Shown here: positions 23,109-31,245 of the stretch, one piece after another
How the letters are laid out: the number at the start of each line of letters is the position of its first letter
How positions within the stretch are numbered: the stretch's first letter is position 1
Origin: Vacuolonema iberomarrocanum LEGE 07170
GTDB lineage: Bacteria > Cyanobacteriota > Cyanobacteriia > Elainellales > Elainellaceae
Direction of reading: 5' to 3'
NCBI GenBank assembly: GCA_015207365.1
Contig: JADEXA010000053.1
Location: 1 to 51,098, forward strand
DNA: 51,098 nt
Made by a program: the position numbers and the translations under genes
Notes under the pieces: model-generated
Databases searched by the model: none
Told to the model about the DNA's origin: nothing
The model's input: only the letters and a program-made list of their open reading frames with translations

Positions 23109-24224
23109 ATGCAAACACCGTTCCAGCGCCTCCACAAACGGGTGGTCGTTGAACATGTCACCAATTTGTTGAATCCCCGTGCGCCTCTGGCTCCAGCGGG
23201 GAAAAAGTCTAGGGCACTGCCCCCTCTTGCAGACAACGATTGGGTTGTCCCCCTTACTTGGGCGGGAACGAATTCCCAACATCCCTATGCCAATCTGGGG
23301 GATGCCCTCAGCCCCATCGTCGTCAGTGCGTTGTCGGGTTTACCCATTGCCTACCACCGCTTTGAGTCTAGCCGCGAACGCATGGCAGCAGTTGGCACCA
23401 TTGCTCACAAGTTTGCTGGCGGCACGGTGCACTTTTGGGGAACAGGGCTGAACCCGTGGCGGGGAGTGATGGACACCCCAGGGCGCTATGAGTTGCCCCC
23501 CAACACCACCTTCGAGCTTCATGCAATGCGCGGCCCCGCTAGCGCTAACCATCTGCGGCGGCGAGGCTTAGAGGTTCCTGAGGTCTATGGAGATCCCGTT
23601 TGGTTTACCCCCAAGATTTTTCCAGCGGCCACCGAAAAACGGTATGAGCTGGGTGTCATCTTGCATGTCGCTGAGTTGCATGACGCTGGAGGACCGGACG
23701 AGTTGCCCCAAATCCCCAAAATCAAGCGCTATCAGATGCCATCTAGTCTGAAAGAAGAGCAGGTCAAGCTTCTGACAACCGTGACCGAGCCGACACTGGA
23801 TAGCATTGAGGCACAGATCCGAGAGATTACAGCTTGCAAGCGGATTGCCAGTACGAGTTTGCATGGACTGGTGCTGGCAGAAGCCTACGGCATTCCCTGC
23901 GTTTACCTGCCCTACGCTGCTGGTCAGGGGCAAACCGTTTCGATGATCAAGAAAACGAGTGCAGTTGATTACCGAATGCGCGACTTTTATCTAGGATTGG
24001 GGGTGAAGCAGCGCTTCATTTTTGGGCAAATGCCGGATGAACCAACTCCCTGGCGCGCCTTGATACAAGCCATCGATCGCCACTGGACACCCATCGACTG
24101 GTCGCCCGAAGCATTTCTAGATGCCTTTCCCCTACCGCTGGCCTTCAATCCTTTGAACGATCCACCGCTATTTGAGCAGCCGGAGTCGCCCCAGCGCTCC
24201 ATCCTTTCCCGCATTCGCTTCTGA
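23109..24224 (+). CDS. Polysaccharide pyruvyl transferase family protein
   Basis: 371 residues. YANLGDALSPIVVSALSG carries the NxGD-type start of the family, and the C-terminal TSLHGLVLAEAYGIPCVYLPY is the hallmark SLHG..iA...giP segment. LHAMRGPASANHLRRRGLEVPEVYGDPVW is the middle domain. The family adds ketal-linked pyruvate from phosphoenolpyruvate to sugars of exopolysaccharides, consistent with its place between exporter and transferase genes. ATG start at 23109 gives a basic N-terminus; a later in-frame start is possible. A palindromic F2 element separates it from the glycosyltransferase gene. Confidence 0.88.
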   Translation: MQTPFQRLHKRVVVEHVTNLLNPRAPLAPAGKKSRALPPLADNDWVVPLTWAGTNSQHPYANLGDALSPIVVSALSGLPIAYHRFESSRERMAAVGTIAHKFAGGTVHFWGTGLNPWRGVMDTPGRYELPPNTTFELHAMRGPASANHLRRRGLEVPEVYGDPVWFTPKIFPAATEKRYELGVILHVAELHDAGGPDELPQIPKIKRYQMPSSLKEEQVKLLTTVTEPTLDSIEAQIREITACKRIASTSLHGLVLAEAYGIPCVYLPYAAGQGQTVSMIKKTSAVDYRMRDFYLGLGVKQRFIFGQMPDEPTPWRALIQAIDRHWTPIDWSPEAFLDAFPLPLAFNPLNDPPLFEQPESPQRSILSRIRF

Positions 24225-24277
24225 ACCCAATGCTCCCTGCTTGCTGAAGCGAACCCAATCCTTTTCGCAAGGCTCAT

Positions 24278-24382
24278 AAGTTGGCAGGTGCAATTAAACC
24301 TAGAACTCTAAAAACCTGTGCCGCCCGCACTGCGGGCGGCACAGGTTTTTAGAGTTTGGTTTTTCATCGTGCCGAGCTACTT
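24278..24382 (+). mobile_element. Palindromic element, family F2, copy b (solo)
   Basis: 105 bp from AAGTTGGCAGGTGCAATT to GTGCCGAGCTACTT. The core is a perfect hairpin with 25-bp arms (24304-24328 and 24332-24356) and loop ACT. It aligns over its whole length with the inverse of the nested element at 18299-18403, and two stem positions differ with both arms changed to keep pairing. Lies 54 bp after the pyruvyl transferase stop and may also act as a transcript end. Confidence 0.82.
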
Positions 24383-24467
24383 AGCATGACGCGTTCAAAC
24401 AAAAGATTGAGTTTTGGTTTTCATAGAATTGGGATAAGCTTCTCTCTGGCATTCCACGGATAGTCCC

Positions 24468-25598
24468 ATGAAGACCGCAGTTGTCCATGAATGGCTGGTA
24501 ACTTATGCTGGGTCTGAGCAGGTGTGCGAACAGATGTTGCGCCTGTTCCCGGAGGCTGATCTGTTTAGTCTGGTGGATTTTTTGCCAGAAGATTTGCGTT
24601 GGTTTATCCAACAGCGTCCAGTACATACCTCGTTTTTGCAGAACCTTCCTTTCGCGCGGCGGCGGTTTCGGGCCTATCTGCCGCTCATGCCCCTGGCGGT
24701 GGAGCAGTTTGACCTGTCGGGGTATGACGTGATTTTGTCGAGCAACCATGCCGTTGCTAAAGGAGTGTTGACCCGGGCTGACCAGTTACACATCAGCTAT
24801 GTTCACACACCAATTCGCTATGCCTGGGATTTGCAGCAGCAGTATCTCCAGGGTTCGGATCTGCAAAAAGGGGTGAAGGCGATCGCCGCGCAAACTATCC
24901 TCCATTACCTGCGCCTGTGGGATGTAGCAACGGTGAATCGGGTGGATTGTTTTCTCGCCAATTCCCAATTTGTGGCCCGTCGGATCTGGAAAACCTACCG
25001 TCGTGAGGCCGAGGTGGTCTACCCCCCTGTTGCGGTCAATCGCTTTCATCCAGGGGGCGATCGCGATGACTTCTATCTCACGATTTCCCGATTTGTGCCC
25101 TACAAACGGGTAGACCTGACTGTACGGGCTTTCAACCAACTAGGGTTGCCGCTGGTGGTGATTGGGGATGGAGCAGACTGGAAGCGGGTGCAGGCGATCG
25201 CCAAGCCCAATGTCAAACTCTTGGGGCGGCAACCGGATGCGGTCGTAGAGGATTATCTGCAACGGTGCAAAGCGTTTGTATTTGCGGCAGAAGAAGACTT
25301 TGGCATTACCCTAGTCGAAGCCCAAGCCGCCGGTGCCCCTGTGATTGCCTTCGGCAAGGGTGGGGCGACGGAAACGGTAATTCCTGGCAAAACCGGGATA
25401 CTCTTTCCTATCCAGACGGTTGAATCGTTGGTCGAAGCCGTGCAGTACTTTGAATCTGGAGGATTGATTACAGATTATGAGTTCCTGCGACAGAATGCCG
25501 AACGATTTGCATCGGAGTGTTTCCGCCAAGAATTTTTAAAAATTGTTGAGCGCCAATGGGATGAATTTTGCCAACAACATGGCAGAGTATTAGCGTGA
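24468..25598 (+). CDS. Glycosyltransferase family 4 protein
   Basis: 376-residue GT-B fold transferase. The N-terminal domain begins MKTAVVHEWLVTYAGSEQV with the glycine-containing loop; the C-terminal nucleotide-sugar domain holds YLTISRFVPYKRVDLTVRAFNQL and the EX7E motif region EEDFGITLVEAQAAGAPVIAFGKGGATETV. Retaining GT4 enzymes add a sugar from a nucleotide donor to a lipid-linked glycan; donor and acceptor cannot be read. LHISYVHTPIRYAWDL is typical of a cyanobacterial exopolysaccharide subgroup. It is followed by the polyprenyl glycosylphosphotransferase gene after 15 bp, which indicates an operon. Confidence 0.92.
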   Translation: MKTAVVHEWLVTYAGSEQVCEQMLRLFPEADLFSLVDFLPEDLRWFIQQRPVHTSFLQNLPFARRRFRAYLPLMPLAVEQFDLSGYDVILSSNHAVAKGVLTRADQLHISYVHTPIRYAWDLQQQYLQGSDLQKGVKAIAAQTILHYLRLWDVATVNRVDCFLANSQFVARRIWKTYRREAEVVYPPVAVNRFHPGGDRDDFYLTISRFVPYKRVDLTVRAFNQLGLPLVVIGDGADWKRVQAIAKPNVKLLGRQPDAVVEDYLQRCKAFVFAAEEDFGITLVEAQAAGAPVIAFGKGGATETVIPGKTGILFPIQTVESLVEAVQYFESGGLITDYEFLRQNAERFASECFRQEFLKIVERQWDEFCQQHGRVLA

Positions 25599-25613
25599 GG
25601 AGTAGTGACCCCG

Positions 25614-27056
25614 ATGCAGCTAAACCGAGTATCCCGACCAACCCTGTCGGCACTGAGTGTATCGACCCGCTCTGTGCCCACGGTCATTATCACCATTTTG
25701 GCCGATCTCTTTGCTCTGGGCGTTGCCGGACTGGTGAGCTACTGGGCGCGGCTGATGCTGAACGGGCAGTTGGCTCCATCGCTCTACTGGCAGCTTTTAC
25801 CCCTCTCTGGGCTGTTCATTGTTGCCTATGCCGCTGCTGGCCTCTACCCCGGTGTGGCCATTAGTCCGGTTGATGAACTCCGGCGCGTCAGCATTTCTTC
25901 CAGTCTGGTTTTTTTTGTATTGGGGTCGACCGTCTTTCTGCGGGGTGGGGGTGAGCTGTACTCCCGTGGCATTTTTGTGATGGCGTGGTTGCTATCCATT
26001 GCCATGGTTCTTGCCTGCCGTGCCCTGACCCGTGGGCTGTTCGCGAGTCAACGTTGGTGGGGCTATCCGGTCATTATTCTGGGGGCAGGGAAAACGGGGG
26101 AAATGTTAGTGCGAACGCTGCAGCGCCGTCCCCGGATTGGCTTAAAACCGGTTGTTTTGCTAGATGACGACCCCAAAAAGCATGGCTCGTTGCTGGGTGT
26201 GCCCGTGATGGGTGGCTTAGAGCTGGCTCCGATGATCGCCCGTTCTCGCCATATTCCCTATGCCATCGTTGCGATGCCTGGGGTTCCGCGCGATCGCCTC
26301 CTCAGCCTGTTAGAGCAATATGGCCAAACCTTCGCGCACCTGCTAATTATCCCCGACCTGTTCGGCTTTGCCAGTCTCTGGGTGGTCGCCAAAGATATGG
26401 GCGGTGTTTTGGGGCTAGAAATCCGCCAACAACTGCTCCTTCCTGGCCCGCGCCTCGTCAAATTTTTAATCGATCGCCTCACCACCCTTGTGGGCGGCCT
26501 TTTCGTTTTTCCGCTGTTTTTGCTGATTGCTATTCTGATTCGGATCGATTCCCCTGGCCCAATCTTCTATGGACAAACCCGCATCGGGCAAAACGGGCAA
26601 ACCTTCAAAGCTTGGAAGTTTCGCTCGATGGTCGTCAATGCAGATAAGGCGTTGCAAGATTATCTAGCCGCTCACCCCGAACTGAAAGACGATTGGGTGA
26701 CCAATCAGAAACTTCGTAATGATCCCCGTGTGACGCGGGTTGGCCAATTTTTGCGGCAAACGAGCCTAGATGAACTTCCACAGCTCTGGAACATTCTTCG
26801 GGGGGAAATGAGCCTGGTGGGTCCCCGCCCCATTGTTGATGAAGAAATCGAGAAATATGGCGATAAATTTGGACTATACACCAAAGTCACACCTGGGCTG
26901 ACGGGGTTGTGGCAGGTATCGGGGCGTAACAATCTACCTTACGAGGAGCGTGTCAGCCTGGATGCTTATTATGTGCGCAATTGGTCCGTTTGGTTGGATC
27001 TCTACATTCTCATTCGGACGATTTGGGTTGTTATATCGGGTGAAGGAGCCTATTAA
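25614..27056 (+). CDS. Exopolysaccharide polyprenyl glycosylphosphotransferase (WbaP/WcaJ type)
   Basis: 480-residue membrane enzyme that transfers a sugar-1-phosphate from a nucleotide donor to undecaprenyl phosphate, the first step of lipid-linked repeat-unit assembly. Four N-terminal membrane segments, a Rossmann-like central domain (VIILGAGKTGEMLVRTLQRR), a fifth hydrophobic segment, and the catalytic bacterial sugar transferase domain: GPIFYGQTRIGQNGQTFKAWKFRSMV, RQTSLDELPQLWNILRGEMSLVGPRP and TPGLTGLWQVSGRN. The ATG at 25614 is preferred over a GTG 9 bp upstream because GAGGAG then lies 10 nt before the start. Next gene begins 5 bp after the stop. Confidence 0.94.
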   Translation: MQLNRVSRPTLSALSVSTRSVPTVIITILADLFALGVAGLVSYWARLMLNGQLAPSLYWQLLPLSGLFIVAYAAAGLYPGVAISPVDELRRVSISSSLVFFVLGSTVFLRGGGELYSRGIFVMAWLLSIAMVLACRALTRGLFASQRWWGYPVIILGAGKTGEMLVRTLQRRPRIGLKPVVLLDDDPKKHGSLLGVPVMGGLELAPMIARSRHIPYAIVAMPGVPRDRLLSLLEQYGQTFAHLLIIPDLFGFASLWVVAKDMGGVLGLEIRQQLLLPGPRLVKFLIDRLTTLVGGLFVFPLFLLIAILIRIDSPGPIFYGQTRIGQNGQTFKAWKFRSMVVNADKALQDYLAAHPELKDDWVTNQKLRNDPRVTRVGQFLRQTSLDELPQLWNILRGEMSLVGPRPIVDEEIEKYGDKFGLYTKVTPGLTGLWQVSGRNNLPYEERVSLDAYYVRNWSVWLDLYILIRTIWVVISGEGAY

Positions 27057-27061
27057 CCGCC

Positions 27062-28330
27062 ATGGAGACGAAGACTCGTCTGTTTCCGTCTCTTCAACTT
27101 GGATTACGCGGTAGTTTGGTTGCATTGCCCTATGCCTCCTATCTAGGCTTTTTGGGTGTGCTGGTCGTGGCGGTAGCGGCCCGTATTCGGGCAAAGCATC
27201 CGGCCCTCTCGCCGCTGGTCCGCTGGATGTTGTTGAGCATCACAGGCTTGATGGTGCTGAGTTGCGCGTTTGCCAACAGTCGCCCTGAAGCCTTTCTGCA
27301 ACTGGGAAATTTTCTACCGTACTTTTTCTTCTTCGCCGTCTTACCGCTGCTGTTGACGCGGATTGACGACTGGCAGCAGGTGGCTACCGATTTAGTCGTT
27401 ACCATCATTCCGATCAACCTGGCGAGTTTAGGGCAATATTGGCTGCGATCGCCCTTTTTTCCCGCCCCCTGGCAGCAAATTCCCTGGATTGAAGCGATTC
27501 GTTTGGCTCCGCACCGAGGTCGGGCAATGGTCACCTTCGACCATCCCAATGCCTTTGCCAGCTATCTTGTCATCATTCTAGGGTTGGGGCTGGGCTTGCT
27601 GGTGAGTGAACTGAGCCAGCCCAAAAAACTCACGAACACTGACCTCAACCCTTGGTGGAAGTCGCGTCTGTTTGCGGTGGCGATCGGCACGGCTTCCTGC
27701 CTCCTCGGGATCTTTACCTCGGGCTCCCGTAACGGTTTGCTGGTAGCGTTGATCCAACTGGGCGCTGTGGTGCTGATGATGTTGGCTCGGGCCAACCTGA
27801 AAGTAGTGTTGGGTGGGCTGGCGGGTATGGGCCTTGTGGTGGGCAGCGCGGCCATATTCGGGATTGGTGGGCGATCCCTTGCCCCCAGCGATTGGACGGA
27901 TGATCCAAGAATAGCGACGTGGGCCATTGCCCTCGATCTGATCCGCGATCGCCCCTGGCTAGGCTGGGGCTTAGGCAACTTTAAGCTACTCTTTCCTGCC
28001 CGCACCTTTGACCCGGTGAACTATCCCAAGATGTTCCATCCCCACAACATCTGGCTGATGCTGGCGACAGAAACTGGGCTTATCCTCACCTGCCTTATCA
28101 CCTTGTTTGTCGGTTACCTCTGCTATCGCGCCATGCGCCTCTGGCTGAGCCGCCAGCTTTCCCCGACGGCTAATGGCGTTCTTCTGGCCTATCTCCTGGC
28201 ATTTCTGGGCTGCTTGCTCTACGCCCTGTTCGACGTAACGCTCTACGATGGGCGCGTTCATCTACTCAATTGGCTGATTCTGGGAGGGCTATGTTTCTTT
28301 GGAGAGGTATGGCATCAGCAAAATGCGTAA
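27062..28330 (+). CDS. O-antigen ligase/polymerase family membrane protein
   Basis: 422 residues with about ten to twelve hydrophobic segments and a large periplasmic loop containing PWLGWGLGNFKLLFPARTFDPVNYPKMFHPHNIWLMLATETG, the Wzy_C hallmark (GxGxxxF and HxHNxxLxxxxExG). The earlier HRGRAMVTFDHPNAFASYLVIIL is also typical of the WaaL/Wzy group. It would join or polymerise lipid-linked sugar units on the outer face of the inner membrane; ligase versus polymerase cannot be told from sequence. Last gene of the 24.5-28.3 kb operon. Its TAA abuts the 15-bp terminal repeat of the F1 palindrome. Confidence 0.9.
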   Translation: METKTRLFPSLQLGLRGSLVALPYASYLGFLGVLVVAVAARIRAKHPALSPLVRWMLLSITGLMVLSCAFANSRPEAFLQLGNFLPYFFFFAVLPLLLTRIDDWQQVATDLVVTIIPINLASLGQYWLRSPFFPAPWQQIPWIEAIRLAPHRGRAMVTFDHPNAFASYLVIILGLGLGLLVSELSQPKKLTNTDLNPWWKSRLFAVAIGTASCLLGIFTSGSRNGLLVALIQLGAVVLMMLARANLKVVLGGLAGMGLVVGSAAIFGIGGRSLAPSDWTDDPRIATWAIALDLIRDRPWLGWGLGNFKLLFPARTFDPVNYPKMFHPHNIWLMLATETGLILTCLITLFVGYLCYRAMRLWLSRQLSPTANGVLLAYLLAFLGCLLYALFDVTLYDGRVHLLNWLILGGLCFFGEVWHQQNA

Positions 28331-28432
28331 TATCAAATCCGGTTGAAGAACCCAACTATCGTTTGCGCCTGCTGCATTGCAGCAGGCGCAAACGATAGTT
28401 GGGTTTTACGGCTGTTTAACCGGATTTGATAT
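28330..28432. repeat. Palindromic element, family F1, copy b (intact)
   Basis: 103 bp with perfect 15-bp terminal inverted repeats, ATATCAAATCCGGTT (28330-28344) and its complement (28418-28432), around a perfect hairpin of 27-bp arms (28349-28375 and 28379-28405; apex CCTGCTGC) with loop ATT. It starts on the last base of the O-antigen ligase stop and ends 9 bp before the gvpK stop, so it sits between two convergent operons and may separate their transcripts. Confidence 0.88.
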
Positions 28433-28441
28433 AAATCCGGC

Positions 28442-28921
28442 CTAAATTGGTTTTGAGGTGAGGACAAGGCGGAGTTTAGCGTGAATGAGGTTGAGCTGTG
28501 CCAGCCCCAAATCCACCTCTCCCTCCAACACGACCCCTGTATTGAGGAGGCGATCGAGCAATTCCAGGATGGTTGGATTCGTCGAAGTTTCGCCAGGATA
28601 GTACCCTCCGGTTTTGGGGAGTAGCGTCCCAATTTCGCCCAGGTCAATATTCAAATCTGCTGGGTCAATTTCAAACACGTCGCAAAGCTGGACGACTTGC
28701 TCCTCCAGGGTGCGTAAACTTTCCGCCGCACGTTCTAGGTCGGCTTCGCTCAGTTCCTCGGCATCCATTCGCCGAATGACCTGTGCCTCCATCAACTGAC
28801 GCACTAGTTCTACCACTGTCAGCAATAGGGGCGCGAGTCCGGCATCGTTACCCTTGGGTTTAGCAAGGGCGACATCAGGTTGCAGTTGAATGGGAGCATC
28901 AGATGGATCGGGAGGAGGCAT
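28442..28921 (-). CDS. gvpK: Gas vesicle protein GvpK
   Basis: 159-residue accessory protein needed for gas vesicle formation. Nearly the whole chain is recognisable: LAPLLLTVVELVRQLMEAQVIRRMDAEELSEADLERAAESLRTLEEQVVQLCDVFEIDPADLNIDLGEIGTLLP in the middle, and the terminal LLDRLLNTGVVLEGEVDLGLAQLNLIHAKLRLVLTSKP, which also resembles the GvpA/J fold in its last part. The first 25 residues are Pro/Asp-rich and variable. Only one in-frame ATG precedes the domain, so the start at 28921 is kept, although the upstream sequence has no clear Shine-Dalgarno. Last gene of the gvp operon; a F1 palindrome follows. Confidence 0.95.
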   Translation of the reverse strand: MPPPDPSDAPIQLQPDVALAKPKGNDAGLAPLLLTVVELVRQLMEAQVIRRMDAEELSEADLERAAESLRTLEEQVVQLCDVFEIDPADLNIDLGEIGTLLPKTGGYYPGETSTNPTILELLDRLLNTGVVLEGEVDLGLAQLNLIHAKLRLVLTSKPI

Positions 28922-29339
28922 GGTTTCAAGGGAGTTGAATTATTGAGGATGTTAGCAACCTGCAAGAGAAATGGCTGCAATAGTTGTGGGATTGTCGTTA
29001 AGGTTTCAGGGTTTTTGAACCTATGATTGCACAGTCAATCATCCTCAAGGGTGTCATTCAATTCTGGCTGTACTATCCAAACACACGCTTAGAAGGGTTG
29101 GAGTCTTGGCCGCAAGACCCTACAGCGGACTCGACTATTGTCAGAGGATTGAGAGCAATTAACTCGCTACCATTTTGCTGGGTACGCATTTGAAAAAAAC
29201 ACGAGGAAGAAGCCTTGAAATCAGTGACCTGGCGCATTCATGCTAAAACGTGGCAGAGGCGATCGGGGCCAAAATGCCCCCTTCACCTCTGCCACCGAGT
29301 CGTTGCGGTGGGATGTAACGGCGAGAATAAAAATCGCCG
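28922..29339. other. Spacer between the 52-codon ORF and gvpK
   Basis: 418 bp without a convincing gene. It holds a small hairpin ATGATTG/CAATCAT (29023-29029/29036-29042) and, at 29250-29295, a longer fold: GTGGCAGAGG pairs with CCTCTGCCAC around an inner GGGGC/GCCCC stem. The latter sits just downstream of the small ORF on the reverse strand and could be a processing or attenuation structure. An independent gvpK promoter in this gap is possible but not identifiable. Confidence 0.45.
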
Positions 29340-29498
29340 CTATGCCGACTCACTCCGTCGCTTTGCCAAATCTTGCTGATATTCCTTCTGGTATTGCAAA
29401 AAAGCCGTGTGCCATTCCCGAAAGCGGCGATCGCCATCGCGAACGAGCATTTGCCGATAGTGCTCAGAGTCAACGTAGGTTTTTTTCGTTTGAGCCAT
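29340..29498 (-). CDS. Small ORF (52 aa) between gvpJ and gvpK
   Basis: Begins MAQTKKTYVDSEHYRQMLVR and ends LAKRRSESA; charged, mostly helical, no membrane segment or known motif. Evidence that it is real: GAGG 6 nt before the ATG, 47 bp after the gvpJ stop on the same strand, and a composition (Tyr, Gln, Arg, Lys) unlike a random frame. In Microcystis, as I recall, a gene called gvpX lies between gvpJ and gvpK; this ORF occupies that position, but I cannot show homology. It might be a small gas vesicle accessory protein. Confidence 0.55.
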   Translation of the reverse strand: MAQTKKTYVDSEHYRQMLVRDGDRRFREWHTAFLQYQKEYQQDLAKRRSESA

Positions 29499-29545
29499 GA
29501 TGTGCCTCAGTAGCCATTTGGTTGAAAGCGGTTGGGTTTAACACT

Positions 29546-29890
29546 TCAATCTTGGGCGGCCCGGATTGCTTTCAATTCACTCTCCAGACTTTCGATACGG
29601 GCTTGAAGTTGCTGATTAGCTTGCAGCAACTTCTGAGACTGCCCGCTCAAATAGGGATCGCCCTCCCACCAATTGATCCCAATTTCCTTGGCTTTGTCTA
29701 CCGAAGAAATCAGTAGACGAATCCGAATGCTCAATAACTCCGTTGAGCCCACGGAAACAGTGATGTCACCCGCAATGACGATGCCTTTGTCCAGCACGCG
29801 CTCCAGCACATCGGCCAGAGATGAGGCTTGGGTCGAGGTGATCATGGGGCGGGATTGTGCCGGATTACGCCCGGAAACGGTCGCCGTCAT
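29546..29890 (-). CDS. gvpJ: Gas vesicle protein GvpJ (GvpA-family minor protein)
   Basis: 114 residues. The GvpA-like core runs from about residue 22 to 75 (SLADVLERVLDKGIVIAGDITVSVGSTELLSIRIRLLISSVDKAKEIGINWWE), followed by a C-terminal coiled-coil tail (QKLLQANQQLQARIESLESELKAIRA) that GvpA lacks. The tail and the WWEGDPYL motif identify GvpJ; such paralogues are thought to nucleate the conical tips or initiate assembly. The ATG at 29890 has GAGGAG 8 nt upstream; a second ATG 45 bp in is an alternative. It starts 5 bp after the gvpN stop. Confidence 0.94.
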   Translation of the reverse strand: MTATVSGRNPAQSRPMITSTQASSLADVLERVLDKGIVIAGDITVSVGSTELLSIRIRLLISSVDKAKEIGINWWEGDPYLSGQSQKLLQANQQLQARIESLESELKAIRAAQD

Positions 29891-29895
29891 GGTGC

Positions 29896-31245
29896 CTACT
29901 CCTCTGTTGCTGTTGTCGTGGATGCAGCTGGCGTCGAGCGAGGGGCCGCGATCGCCCCGCTCTCTTGTAAGATATGCAGGGCATCGATAATCCTGACTCG
30001 GCTAATCTCCAGCTCTGCCTGAATTTGCGAAGGACGCGCGTTAGGATGCTTCAGCATGTACTGATGAACCGCGTCGACATCAAGATTTTGTGCATCGGCC
30101 TGACTGCTGGGTGGCTCGATGGTACCGTCCTCGGCGATCGCCGCTTCGGCCTTAGCCTGAGAAGGTTCTGCATCTGGCACCGTTTCGCTGGCTGGTGCGC
30201 CAGCTTCAGGGGTTTCCGACTCCTGCAATGCCCGCACCGTTTCGGCCAGGAATGCATCTGAACCCACCTCAGTCTCGGTGGTTGCATCGCCTGTATCTAG
30301 TCCGAGGTCGTCTAGATCGTCAACACTGAGGGCGATCGCTGCATCAGACTCATTGGCCTGCTGGCAAATCAAGTCGTTGAACACTTCCCACAGCAACCGG
30401 GTTGCCTCTTGGTCAGGCAATCCACTGCGTGATAATAGCACATCCTGGCAAATGTCGCGGAATTCCGCATTCTCCGGTGTCACCATGATGTCGTGTTCCT
30501 GGCAAACCTTGGCAATCATTAGGCAGGAGCGCAGGCCAGAAGACTTCTCGGCTCCGATATGATTGCGGAATGCTTTTACCAGGCTCACCACTAAATTGGC
30601 ACTGTGGCGATCGAGCCCCGACTTCTGCACCGCAATTTCTTGCTGGGTCAGCTCGTCAGGTTCGGGCATATTGATGGTAATCAGACGATCCAGCAATGCA
30701 TCTTGAGTGCCATGCACACCGCAGTATTCCTCTGGGTTGGAGGTGAAAATGGCGCGGAAATGTGGATTCACCCGAATGTATTCCGGACGATTGTTGCTGG
30801 GGGGGAGCACCAACAGCTTTTCTTCCAAGGCTGCCAACAAGACGTTATTCACCTCTGGACGAGAGCGATTGAATTCGTCGTAAACCAGGGTGAATCCTTC
30901 ACGGCATGCCATCGTTAGGCGGGAATCAACCCAGTTATGGCGCAGTTCATCTTCTACCTTGACGACGCTGTGGATAAAGTTATCGACCACCTTCTTGCGG
31001 GTGTAGCCCGACTGGTTGCCGATCAGGTCAGAGGTTTTGAACTCATCATCCCCAAACAACAACATGATGGGGCGACCTAGCAAATCGGCTAGGTGTAAAG
31101 CGAGGGTCGTTTTTCCCGTTCCGGCCGGCCCTCGGAGGTGAACGGAGTAACCCGACTGCAAATAGCGCAGAGAGCGGGTCGAAACGCGTTCAACTGAGGG
31201 CGTGCTGACGAAGCGCCGGGGGCGGGCTTGCAATACGGTAGTCAC
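29896..31245 (-). CDS. gvpN: Gas vesicle protein GvpN, AAA+ ATPase with C-terminal winged-helix-like domain
   Basis: 449 residues, longer than typical GvpN. Residues about 20-290 are the MoxR-type AAA+ ATPase: Walker A GPAGTGKT (39-46), Walker B LVYDEFNRS, sensor region HFRAIFTSNPEEYCGVHGTQDALLDRLI. An acidic Ala/Glu/Pro linker (about 310-385) leads to a winged-helix-like segment (about 388-432: AVHQYMLKHPNARPSQIQ, AELEISRVRIIDALHILQES) that resembles the end of the gvpC product. The GTG start overlaps the gvpC stop by 4 bp (GTGA), so translation is coupled. GvpN is thought to aid vesicle enlargement; the added domain suggests a further interaction. Confidence 0.93.
   Translation of the reverse strand: MTTVLQARPRRFVSTPSVERVSTRSLRYLQSGYSVHLRGPAGTGKTTLALHLADLLGRPIMLLFGDDEFKTSDLIGNQSGYTRKKVVDNFIHSVVKVEDELRHNWVDSRLTMACREGFTLVYDEFNRSRPEVNNVLLAALEEKLLVLPPSNNRPEYIRVNPHFRAIFTSNPEEYCGVHGTQDALLDRLITINMPEPDELTQQEIAVQKSGLDRHSANLVVSLVKAFRNHIGAEKSSGLRSCLMIAKVCQEHDIMVTPENAEFRDICQDVLLSRSGLPDQEATRLLWEVFNDLICQQANESDAAIALSVDDLDDLGLDTGDATTETEVGSDAFLAETVRALQESETPEAGAPASETVPDAEPSQAKAEAAIAEDGTIEPPSSQADAQNLDVDAVHQYMLKHPNARPSQIQAELEISRVRIIDALHILQESGAIAAPRSTPAASTTTATEE

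Noticed and set aside
30968..30976. Single perfect TGTGGATAA DnaA-type box inside gvpN
   Set aside because: Isolated 9-mer within a coding region; expected by chance, unlike the four-box cluster at 34.8 kb.
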